From: Adiantum capillus-veneris
Taxonomy: Eukaryota > Streptophyta > Polypodiopsida > Polypodiales > Pteridaceae
NCBI GenBank assembly: GCA_014529385.2
Contig: CM043950.1
Span: forward strand, 81,602,843-81,666,842
Reading direction: 5' to 3'
Length of the DNA stretch: 64,000 bases
The position numbers and the translations under genes were made by a program. Numbering within the stretch: the first letter of the stretch is position 1; each line of letters starts with the position of its first letter. Under the pieces are notes generated by a model that saw nothing but the letters and a program-made list of their open reading frames with translations, made no database searches and was not told the origin of the DNA. Below are positions 44,996 through 55,005 of this stretch, in pieces.

Positions 44996-45894
44996 CGGAA
45001 TCTAATGAACCTGAACCGGTAAAGGTAAAGCTGCCCTCTTGTATGTTTGATGATATGGTTTCTGCACATGTGCAAGAAGAGCAGGGAACAGAGCAAGCCG
45101 AGATGTTTGATGAAAGACAAAAGGTGCGGTCTAGACCTACAGATGATGAAATGCAGGTGAAGGTGGTATGTGGTGCCATGCTAGTGGCTGTGTTGATGAA
45201 AGTAGCGGTGGAATGTGCCATGGTGGTGCAACATGTGCAGAATTTTGCCAAGAGAGATAAAGCAGCCATGTCTATGGAAAAACTAGAGATGGATGCGGTA
45301 GAGAACGAGTTTCTTTTTTCCTTAGAGGAGCATGATGTAGCTGTAGGAGGGGTGATTGAAGAGTAGGAGACTAAAGCTCGACAGAAGGAAGTGTTGAGCG
45401 ACCTTGAAGGGCCAATCGATGATGAAGGGCTTGATGACAGTGTAAGTGAGTTCGAAGAGGAGGTGCAAGAGAGCATGAAGCCAGTGCAAGAGATGTGTTC
45501 TATGGCCTATGAAGGAGGCTCCCAAGATATGTCCAAGCTTTCAAAAGAGGTATGCAACCCATGGTTGAAAGGTATGCTTGTAAGTGCAACTGTACAGTAT
45601 GTTATCCGTCAGGTACGGGGTTCCTTTGAGAGGAGCTCTCCTTTACATGGCTGGGAGGGAGGGTCAGAAGTGTTGGTTCTTACAGATGATGTGGTTGCAG
45701 ACCCATATAGGGTGATGAAGCAAGATGATGTTCGAAGAGGTGCTAAAGTGCTATGGGCCTTTTGTGTGCATGGATGGCTACGTGCTTGGGTAGGGCACTA
45801 TTGGAGGTTGTTGCAAATGGATGAAAGTGAACAGAGCCAGGTGTTTGATCCAGGTAGAAGCTATGTTATGCAGGGGGTGGGGCAATCCACTTGA
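44996..45894 (+). pseudogene. C-terminal extension of the gag-only ORF, unknown domain
   Basis: This frame overlaps the gag end and stays open to 45894 except for a TAG at 45364. The first part is acidic (TESNEPEPVKVKLPSC), followed by EFEEEVQESMKPVQEM. The last 100 codons look globular: PWLKGMLVSATVQYVIRQV, then YRVMKQDDVRRGAKVLWAF, then HGWLRAWVGHYWRLLQ. I do not recognise this domain. It holds no protease or polymerase motif and occupies the place where pol would start. Confidence 0.5.
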
Positions 45895-46016
45895 AGGTTT
45901 AGGTGATAGAGTGCAATAAAACATTGTATATGTGGTTTGCGTTTTCTCATAATGTGTGCCAGGTTTTTGCAGTTTATAGTGAAATAAAGCTTTTATGTGG
46001 TTGATCATAAATGCTC

Positions 46017-46036
46017 AACAAGGGGGTGGGCAATGA
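46017..46036 (+). other. Polypurine tract of gag-only element
   Basis: AAGGGGGTGGGCAATGA is directly adjacent to the TGGTGC start of the 3' LTR. The same core GGGGGTGGGCAA precedes the LTR of the gypsy element at 62147-62160 (minus strand). Confidence 0.8.
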
Positions 46037-47868
46037 TGGTGCAACCAAAGTGTGTCGACGCTAGAAGATGGCATGGATAGGTGTGTACAGGCAAGTATAG
46101 GCATGGCAAAGGACTGGAGCAGCTAGGAAGTTCATGGGATGACAGGTAGCAGTGGGAGTGTATACATGATGCGGCTTATAGGCCAAGAAAGGCTCCATAA
46201 TGTGCTAATTGGGGTAGCAGGTGAAGGAGATGTAGAGTGCAGCTTTTGGGTCCTGAAATGAAGAGCTTGAAGTGTTGAGGGAGCAGGTCCAGACGGCTCA
46301 TCAAACCGAGCTACGGAGCCCAAGTTATTGAAGGTTGAAGTTTTGATGGTTTGCAGATTCTTGCCGGATAGGGCAGCTGGTGACAGGTGATCCAAGTGGA
46401 ACTTGAGGTATAGATGTGTAGAGCTCAACTCATAGAGCCTACCCGTCTTTTCAGATTGTGGATCGGAGCTCTGGATTGCAAGCTATGGTTAGCTGAAGTT
46501 TTTTCGGGGGCTGGGTCTGAGCCCACTTGGCCACATTGGAGTACATGCCATCTGACATCTTCTGAGCCTCAAAAAAGTTCTAGAGCAGAGTGTACACCAT
46601 ATGGAGCTAGCAGGAAGTGATTGCACACCAAACGGAATCCGGAGCAGAAAGATATGGAAGTCGGAAGATTGGTTGTCTTTGCCCGAAGCTAATTGCAGAT
46701 GGTTTGATCGTGTTTTGGTCGCATTGGATCTCGGGCCTGGAGGAGTCGAATAACGGTGCGGATCATGGAGGAGCAGGGCGGCAGTGCACGATTTCACTCG
46801 GGCTTTGCGGCTCGGCAACAAAAGGTGGTAGCACAAAATGGGGGCTAGGTCAAGGCAGATTGCAAAGTTTTTTTGGTTAAAGGAAGAAAATAATGAGTTT
46901 TTGGAGCCCTTGGGGCTCAATTCTTAGGGGAATGCCACATGGTAGGGGCCTAAAACCCACATGCGGACGCGGGACCATTGAGGCCAGGCTAGAAAGGCTG
47001 AGGTGTGGGCTCCCATTAGCACACAAGGAAGGAGAGAGAGGGGAGCTCTCTTGGGCACAACTATGGCGTCCGCGCGCATGGCACTGCTGTGGGCGTCCGG
47101 CGGCGATTTTGGTGGCAATGGCCGGCGATGCTGGATGGTGGTGGCACCCGTGGGCGGCCCTGGCTGGTGATGTAGTGATGACGTGGAAGGCCTTGCTAGA
47201 GGCGGGTCCTACGGCTCAAAATTTTTGAGAAGGAGAGGGAGAGCAATAGCGAGGTCGCTATTGCCTCCCCCCCTCGTGTAAGAAAGAGGTCCCGCAGCAA
47301 CGTGCAAGGAGGTGGCGACAAGCAAATGAAGTGCAAGGAGAAGGGAGTCCGGGCGGCCGGCAAAAAAAGTGAAGGGAAAGGGGCCAAAGGGCCAATGTGT
47401 CTAGCATGCAAAAGTTTCCAAGAATAATTAAGCCAAGTGTTGGCAATGCATAGAACTTCTAAATGGAACTCCAAAGGGAGTGCATGACATGGAATCACAC
47501 CACCATTTTTTCTTTTTTGGACTCCGATGCACACCCCTAGAAAAGGGGGATTATTGTTATTTTTAAAGGTCTTTTTTTGGAACCAATGTCTTTTGCCAAG
47601 GAGGGCTTTGGACCAAGGAGGGTTTTTTTGCCAAGGCTTTTGGAGCTCTTGTTTTTGGTTGCCGAGGTTCATGCCGGCGGTGTGTTGGATGTACATGATA
47701 TTGCCTATGCTAGTAGACTATTCCCTACTGTTTGAAGACGTCATTCCCCCTTCCCTTTTCTCTTCTCTGCTGGTGTGCGTGTGTTTCCGAGCGTGCGTAG
47801 GAGTGTGTTCCCCCCGAGGTTTGTCGTGCAAAGAGAGATACAGAGAGGTTGTGTGAGTGCGGAAGGAT
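46037..47868 (+). repeat. 3' LTR of gag-only element
   Basis: This copy begins TGGTGCAACCAAAGTG. It is 1.83 kb long because of a 661-bp segment (46665-47325) absent from the 5' LTR; without it both copies are about 1.17 kb. The extra segment is noticeably GC-rich around 46,960-47,190. Confidence 0.88.
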
Positions 47869-47990
47869 GTGAATCGCCAGAAGGCACGTCCGGAGGGTAG
47901 CATGGCAGGGGGTTGGCTGGTATTAGAGTCCCTAGTTCTAAGTTGTATTTATACGCCCATTTATTAAAAATTGTATGTATATTATGTAGC
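47869..47990 (+). pseudogene. CACTA transposase, continuation of DUF4218
   Basis: Right after the 3' LTR the frame reads NRQKARPEGSMAGGWLVLES, the conserved PEGSMAEG-type motif that follows RWMFxxERxxK in DUF4218. It is the right-hand half of the domain interrupted at 42463. About ten residues expected between the halves are missing or altered. The frame decays after about 40 codons. Confidence 0.75.
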
Positions 47991-48019
47991 TATACGCTGT
48001 ATATCTGTATTATACGCAT

Positions 48020-48110
48020 TTATTTGAACAAAATTTACTTCAATCGAAATATATTCCGATCGAATAATAGTTTGATTGAAATATATTTCGATCAAAATAT
48101 TGTTGGACTT
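48020..48110. repeat. Paired imperfect palindromes
   Basis: ATCGAAATATATTCCGATCG (48038) and ATTGAAATATATTTCGATCA (48075) are near-palindromic and near-copies of each other. They may form a hairpin or protein-binding pair. Confidence 0.5.
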
Positions 48111-48309
48111 ATAAAAAAAGGTGCCGCGCTAGTTTGAACAAACTACCGTGATAGCGATTGTTAGAGAGAGATAGAGACAATTGCTAGACAGAGAGAGAGA
48201 GAGAGGGTAGTAGAGAGAGAGCAGGTACAGAGCAAGCAGAGCAGACCGCGCCGAGACAGGCAGTGCAGGTACTTTCATTTTGTACTTTTTTTTGGTAATT
48301 TTTTTGCTA

Positions 48310-49495
48310 ACATTGTTGTTGTGGAGCTTTGCTCACACCTCAGTGTTAGTTTACGTTTTGTTTTTTACTAGTGTTGTTTTTGTGGAGCTTTACTCACACC
48401 CACGTTAGTCTATAGGTTTAGACACATGTCCTTCACTGTGTTGATCCTCGTGACACGCTGCAAGGGGGGTTATACTTTAGACGCTTTGTCCTTGACTGTT
48501 GCTGACCTCCGTGTTGCACTGTAGGGAGTAGCTTAGGTTGTTCAATTAGACTTTTTGTCCCTAGTTGTTGCTAACCACCGAGTCACACTGCAGGGAGGAG
48601 TTGGCTAACTTACATCTTTTCTTCTTAGTTGTTGCTGACCATTGTGTCGCACAATTGGAAGATCAGATTTTAAAAAATAGATTCCTCGTCTTTGGTTGTT
48701 GCTGACCATCGTGTCACACTGTATGGAAGGGTTTAGGGTTGTTAAATCCAGCGTCTTTGGTTGTTGCTGACCATCACGTCGCACTACAAGGAGATTCAAT
48801 TTAATAGATTCCTTGTCTTAGGTTGTTGTTGATCATCGTGTCACACTGCAGGGAGGGATTTAGGGTTATCAAATCCATCATCTTTGGTTGTTGTTGACCA
48901 TCACGTCGCATTGCAAGGAGATTTGGTTTAATAGATTCCTCGTTTTTGGTTGTTGCTGACCACCATGTTGCACTGCAAGGAGGGGTTTAGGACTTTTAAA
49001 TCCATCATCCTTGGTTGCTGCTGACCATTACATTTCTCTGCAAGGAGATTGGATTTAATAGATTCCTTGTCTCTGGTTGTTGCTGACCACCGTGTCACAC
49101 TGTAGGGAGAGGTTTAAACTTTTTAAATCCATCATTTTTGGTTGTTGTTGACCATCGCATCGAGATTGGATTTACTGGATTCTTTGTCTCTGGTTGCTGA
49201 TGGCCACCGTGTTGCATTGCAGGATGGAGATATATATTTTACATCCTTCAATCTTGAATGCTTTGACCATTGTGTCGCACTTTAGGTTGATTGGATTTAA
49301 TAGATTCCTTATCTATAGTTGTTGCTAACCACTGTGTCGCACTGTAGAGAAGGGTTTGGTAGTATTAATTTTTTGTCCCTAATAGCTCCTGACTTCCGCG
49401 TCGCATTGCAAGGCAACTGTTATTATATGTTTTTTTTTCTTTGATTGTTGCCGACCACTACATCACACTGCATGAAAAAATTATATATGTTTTAA
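48310..49495. repeat. Minisatellite with 127-bp higher-order repeat
   Basis: About 17 units of 52-68 bp carry the core TTGTTGCTGACCACCGTGTC followed by GCACTGCAGGGAGG. In the centre two unit types alternate: 65-bp units at 48696, 48823, 48950 and 49077, and 62-bp units at 48761, 48888, 49015 and 49142. Each series has an exact 127-bp spacing. The edges are more diverged. The first two units (48310-48420) are a related GTGGAGCTTTGCTCACACC pair. Confidence 0.88.
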
Positions 49496-51313
49496 AGTTT
49501 TTCATTACTATTGCTATTATGGTGCATGAAATGTTTTGATCTTTCATTTACTAGAGATTATTATTGTCCATGAAATGTTTTTGTTTAGAATTATTTACAA
49601 TCATATATGTCAAATTTTTATCTATTCTACATTTACCTTGCTTGTATTTGCTTCATGTATTTTCAGTCTTAGTCATGGTAGAGACAAAGTTAACACACCA
49701 ACATCGCAAAATCATTAGTGATTCTCTGATTTTATCTCTCTATGGAGCTTCAGACGATCATTTGCAACGAGCATTTGATCCACTGCACGCAAATTTGGAT
49801 GATTTTGTGATTGAACTTGTGGAACAGTGTTGGCTGAAGCTGTGCAGTGCATTCCCAGTTTCACTTGACCCAGCTCTGCGCACTAATGGAGTGATGCATA
49901 GCACAGTAAAGCAATTATTGGGTCAAGTCACTAGAAGTTTTGAAAGTATGGTTCATCCAGAAATCAAAACCAAACCTGGAATCAAAGAGCAAATGCAGCT
50001 TGTAGCATAACTACATTCAGAATTGAAGAGCAAAGATAAGATTGAAGACTCTTCAAAATGTCCTAGGATAGAAGAGGATGTACCTCCTCCATCAGGTGCT
50101 CAACCCTTAACTGTACACCTGGATGATACGATATGTCCTCCTCTCCTACACTTACTTGGGGAGAATTCCATTTTTCACTTGCAAGCACCCCAATTAGGTG
50201 AGGGACGTTTTGCAAATGTGAAACAAGTATCAGTGGCTCATCCTCTCTTCAACGATCCTGTCTATGCGGCAAAGATCTACAAAGACCAAATAGAAAGCAA
50301 GCCAACATTACAGATCGTGCTAGAGGAGGCTACTGCTATAACTATTCAGCATTGTGGCATGATATTGCCTCGTGCTCTTGTTCGGTATAGCAAAAGACCT
50401 ATGTTGATCTTCAAGCAGTGGAGGTCATCTTGAGCAGTGGATTCAAGCATGTTATCATGATGGAAGCAAGCTTGCAATTAGAGAGTTCCAACACACATCT
50501 GGAAATGTACAACGTTCACAGACAACATTTTTCCAATCTGTAATGCTCTTCTGCAGGACGATTAAATTCGTGCATAGTCACGAATTCATTCACAATGATC
50601 TACACACTTGAAATATTCTACATTATTTTGGCAAGTGAGGAGTGTATGCTAGCATTGTGGAATGGGAGCAAAGCACACCATCAAGCACGTCTGCAACATT
50701 TTCCAAGTTGCCAAATCTCACCCCTCAATGTAGAGCTCAATTTGAACGAGATTATCCATGGATTGCCCCTGAAAATATCAACACAAATCCTCCTCCATTT
50801 AACAAGGCATTTGATATATATAGTCTCTCATATATTCTTAGACGCTTGATTGCGTGTATTCCAGAGCCCTCTGAGGTTCTCAAGCATGAATATTTGCAAA
50901 ATGTAAATAAACATCTTGCTAGTGGAAAATCCCCCAAACCCTTAGATAGACCTAAGATATGGGATTTAAGCCTTTGTTTGAATGGAGGCCATAATGTTGG
51001 CTATCATATTGTAACTGAATCTGGCTCGAGGCATGTTGATGGTTAAACCCTTAATCAACTTTTTTGACATTAATGGTGTGCAATGTGTGATGATAGTTAG
51101 TGTGGTGATATTTAAAGTGTTTCATTAATGATGTTCAATTACGTCTTTAAAGTTATTCAAGTTGAGGTTTTAAAGTATTTCAAGTGGGATCGCTCAATTC
51201 TCTAAAGCAGCTCTCTTTTCCAATTGTTAAGACCTATTTCACTAAAGTTTATTATTTTTCATTTTAGTTATGGAAGATATTGCTCCCGACCAGAATGCAC
51301 AGCAGCCAAATGT

Positions 51314-51486
51314 GTAAGACCTAGGGTAACTGAACATAGGATCCTCCTCCCTACCGCCCCTTATATAGGCTAGCTCCTAGCACTTGCCCTAAGCGGATCC
51401 CCAGTCCACACTGGTCCAGCCGGCCCTTGGCCTAGGTCCCTGACCCCCTAGGTTGGGCCTTGCCCCGTAGGACCCTTGTCCTGACA
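51314..51486 (-). repeat. TRIM LTR, left copy (3' LTR on minus strand)
   Basis: 173 bp, TG...CA ends; differs from the right copy at only a few positions (for example CCACACTGG versus CCGCACTGG). Confidence 0.92.
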
Positions 51487-52171
51487 TTACTCCCCCCTTA
51501 AGAAAGAGTTTTCGTCCTCGAAAACACAAGTAGTAATATATTCTTAAGAATACTGATGTTCTCTTTATTGATGTCCCATAAGTGAGTCAGTTGTCTGTAT
51601 GACCGATAATTGGTGCAGTGAGGAGGGTCAATGAAACCAAGATCAACATCTTGATTTTCAACATCGTTGTCCGTTTGCAAGCACTTGGGTCTAAATGGTA
51701 ACTCCATTTCTAACTCACTTGAGTATTGTAAAGGATTAACCACAACTAAGAGTTGTCCAAAGGCATAACTAGTTTTCAGATCTTTTGAAGGTACTGGAAT
51801 AATGCAAGGAAACCTTGGCGTAACTTTCCATGCAGTTGTGAGCTAGATTTCCTACTCGCCTGAGTATCTTGAAAAATCCGTAGATAGGGAATGTCCTCGT
51901 GTTAGAATTTTGAATAGTTTGGAACACAAAGAACTACATGTTCATCCCTAATGAAGGTTACTTGCCAACATACTTTGTCAGCACACCTGGTAAGTCATCG
52001 ACTTATGAAAGTATTGACACAATCTCCAACCCCACCACAAGAGGTGTTCAAAGTCGAAAACTGTACTTAAGCAAATTCTAGAATAGGGAGAAAATCATCT
52101 ATTCAGAATGCGTTGTGCTAACATATGCTCTTAGCAAGATCTTTTAGCACAAGATTACTCTTTGATACCAA

Positions 52172-52345
52172 TGTAAGACCTAGGGTAACTAAACATAGGA
52201 TCCTCCTCCCTACCGCCCCTTATATAGGCTAGCTCCTAGCACTTGCCCTAAGCGGATCCCCAGTCCGCACTGGTCCAGCCGGCCTTTGGCCTAGGTCCCT
52301 ACCACCCTAGGTTTGGCCTTGCCCCGTAGGACCCTTGTCCTGACA
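52172..52345 (-). repeat. TRIM LTR, right copy (5' LTR on minus strand)
   Basis: 174 bp, directly followed on the minus strand by the PBS TGGTATCAAAGAG. Confidence 0.92.
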
Positions 52346-53099
52346 CAAATGATCCTTTGCTTAATCATGCATTGGCTTAACAAATTTACAAAGAGGAAGA
52401 GATTTGGGTGGCTCAAGGAGATCTGAGCGCTTTGGCTGCAACCCAACAAGACGAATTAGAACTTCAAGGGGAGCCATTGAATTACAAGCAATGCAGAAAG
52501 CTATGCCCAAATCACTTTCTACGCAACACATTATTTCAAGCCAGTGGAATTGCTAAACCTTCCACTCCCTTGAAGGATTCCGATTTCCAACACACTGTCC
52601 TCGCAAGAAATATCCTTGCAAGATTTATCCAAGTGTACAGATCACCACCAAACAATAATCAAGTGGCAATTTACTTTGTACAACAATGCTATTGCTACTA
52701 TGTATTGCAGCTCAAAGTTGACTGGAATGATCATCCCACTATAGGAGGTGTTGGCAAAGGTTGCCCAGCCGAGAAGATTCATGCACGGGAATCTAATCAA
52801 GAAGACCCTTCTCGCAAGAGAGGATATAGATACTTGCCCAAACAACCGTAGTCATTGAGCAGCTTGCAAGCCAAGGCGTGGATTTGGCAAGTCAAGGAGA
52901 GATCGAAGACATGTTGCACACTCGTATAGGAGTTCTAGAAAGAAAGGTGGCATGGTACGAGGCAAAGTATAGGCCTGTTAACGAAGAAGAGATGGACAAT
53001 GCGGGTGCAAGCGATTCATTTGGCCAATCAAAATTTCGTGTATCTGACCTTTTAGAGGATGCAACCCATGATTTAAATTAAATCTCCCTCACAATACTA

Positions 53100-53577
53100 A
53101 GCTCTTTTTGTATCTTAAATCTCAAGATTTGTAACGAAAACCTCTTTTTGGTATGTAAATCTTTATTTATTACAACAAATGAACATGTCGGGCTGTTGTT
53201 ACAATTGTGTAAGTTTGTTCTCTCTCCCTCTCTTTTTGACAATGATATGGACCAAATGGAGAGAAAGATGAGGAGAAGTAGCAAGAAAATAGAATAAAGA
53301 GAGAGAGAGTTCCCTGATATTGCTTAAAGTTAGAGAGAGAAATTGGCCCGACATAAGGAGGATCCCGAGCGAGAGCAAGAGGAGGGGAGCAAAAAATTGA
53401 TAGTATGAAACTGTGAGTGCTCGCGATATTGCATGTGTTTGCTATTTCCTGTATGTGTATGATGTCATGTGTGAGTATGATTGTGATATTATGAGTGTAT
53501 GTGTGTGTGTTTATGTGAGACTAAGTGCCATAAAATGTGCGTGCGCATGCCAGTATGGATGCTTGTGATGGGAAAAT

Positions 53578-53651
<74 letters not shown>

Positions 53652-54032
53652 AGCCCTTATGGAAGAGGTCGGTAGACAAAGATAGATAGATTGATTGAAT
53701 TATCATCTATGGAGGTCACATACAACCGATGGGACCGAAATCAAAACATTACAAAGTGGTTCTTCTAGGCACGAGGATCACGAGATACATCTCAGTTAAG
53801 GATTGAGGGTCCAAAGAGGTGTCAAAGGGAAACGTTAAAATGAACAACACTAAGAAGGGGAAGGTGAGGAGGGGCTGGCTTGGGAGTTTGAAACTCTTGG
53901 ATAATGGCTTTACCTCCTCGATAGACTGCCCATTTCCCTGTTGTATGTGCTTCACGCATCTTGTGGAGTTCTGCCTTTTTTTTGTTTGAGTTCTTATATA
54001 TATCTATATATATATATATATATATAATATAT

Positions 54033-54096
<64 letters not shown>

Positions 54097-54970
54097 GAGA
54101 ATTGTAAGAGTTTGTGTACAATATATGGCCCGAATAGTGATAGGGAGAGCACATACGTAAACAAGAGCTAGCATGGACACAAAAGTCAAGGTAGAGACTG
54201 GTGAGATCAATACAATGATCCAAAGGAAATCGTAAAGAGAAGATTCAAAGCAATAAAATGTTGGTTTATATTTTGAAATATAACATAGATACATACATAT
54301 ATTACACAATAAACAATAAAATTTAAACATTAAGCATAAAAAGTTGAAACAAAAACGGATTTGCATATCTCCTATGATTTTGCATTATTGTGAATGTCTG
54401 CTAGAGATTTAAATTGAGAAAATAATGCATATTAGAAGCATTAGGATTGGGAAGAAGCGAACATTTTCAAAACAATTAATAATTTGAATGCAATTGTTTC
54501 AATATTCGTCTGTGTATTATGTCAAAGAGTAATTGTATGGGCAGTTGAGAGTAAGTTTTGACTCGGCAAAGTAAACATTTCTTTAACATTTATTGAGTTC
54601 ACATGTCAGTTTAAAAGTGTAACTATGTGTTTGTGGATGTTGGAAAATTAGAGTATTTTGACATTGAATATTGAAATAAAAAATTATAAATTATCTTTAT
54701 GTGAGTGAAATGCTTGTAAAAGTGGAATTTTCAATGCATTCTTGTGTGTTTTGTACTTGGTTTTAGTATATTTGAGAACGCATATAAAATTTTAGATATA
54801 GTTGGACTGCTAAAATTTAGCAAGATATGTAAGTTACAAACGTATATCCATAAATTTGTTAAAATGGGATTGAAAGTAGTAAGTGAGTGGCATATTAGTA
54901 CACTTTTAAGCTAGTTAAGGGGGCCTTTGGATTAATTGAACGTAGTTAGAAAGACTTGGAAGGCAACATT

Positions 54971-55005
<35 letters not shown>

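Larger units (their letters stand above)
42463..47868 (+). mobile_element. Non-autonomous LTR retrotransposon (gag-only, LARD-like)
   Basis: Two long direct repeats (42463-about 43632 and 46037-about 47868) flank a 2.4 kb internal region with a gag-like ORF and no protease, RT, RNase H or integrase. A polypurine tract (AAGGGGGTGGGCAA) lies just before the right repeat. The element interrupts the DUF4218 domain of the CACTA transposase: VHSRWMFFLER ends at the left edge and KARPEGSMAGGW begins at the right edge. No clean target-site duplication was found, and the exact right end is uncertain by 10-20 bases. Confidence 0.85.
51314..52345 (-). mobile_element. TRIM/LARD-like small LTR element, 1,032 bp
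   Basis: Two near-identical LTRs (51314-51486 and 52172-52345) start TGTAAGACC and end CCTGACA on the plus strand. CAAATG is duplicated on both sides (51308-51313 and 52346-52351). On the minus strand a primer-binding site TGGTATCAAAGAG adjoins the LTR (from 52170) and a polypurine tract AAGGGGGGAGTAA adjoins the other (51499-51487), so the element is minus-oriented. The 685-bp interior keeps only a fragment of a gypsy pol end (an EDENS-like FSRTKTLS/FEDENSFL stretch before the PPT). LTR similarity suggests a fairly recent insertion. Confidence 0.92.
49675..53081 (+). pseudogene. Protein-kinase-domain gene, decayed and split by a TRIM
   Basis: This is the only non-transposon protein relic recognised. 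An N-terminal domain (from ATG 49675, MVETKLTHQHRK) is followed after a TAA at 50008 by a kinase N-lobe: APQLGEGRFANVKQVS (glycine loop), VYAAKIYKDQ (VAIK lysine) and LEEATAI (C-helix Glu). One shift at about 50,425 leads to FVHSHEFIHNDLHT-NIL, the catalytic loop with Asn for Arg in HRD and a TGA at 50609. The DFG position reads VEW. The activation segment ends YPWIAPENI, followed by FDIYSLSYILRRLI. After a likely intron, MEDIAPDQNAQQPN runs into the TRIM at 51314 and continues NDPLLNHALA at 52346. The C-terminus (52878-53081) is a predicted coiled coil. The HNDLH variant resembles a group of kinase-like proteins in early land plants; substrate unknown. Confidence 0.7.

Noticed and set aside
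44480-45525. Minus-strand open frames over the gag-only ORF
   Set aside because: His/Leu/Ser-rich antisense shadows of the acidic gag reading frame.
50008-52380. Stop codons repaired by U-to-C RNA editing
   Set aside because: Such editing occurs in organelles of some land plants; this DNA is nuclear retroelement and kinase sequence with frameshifts, so decay is simpler.
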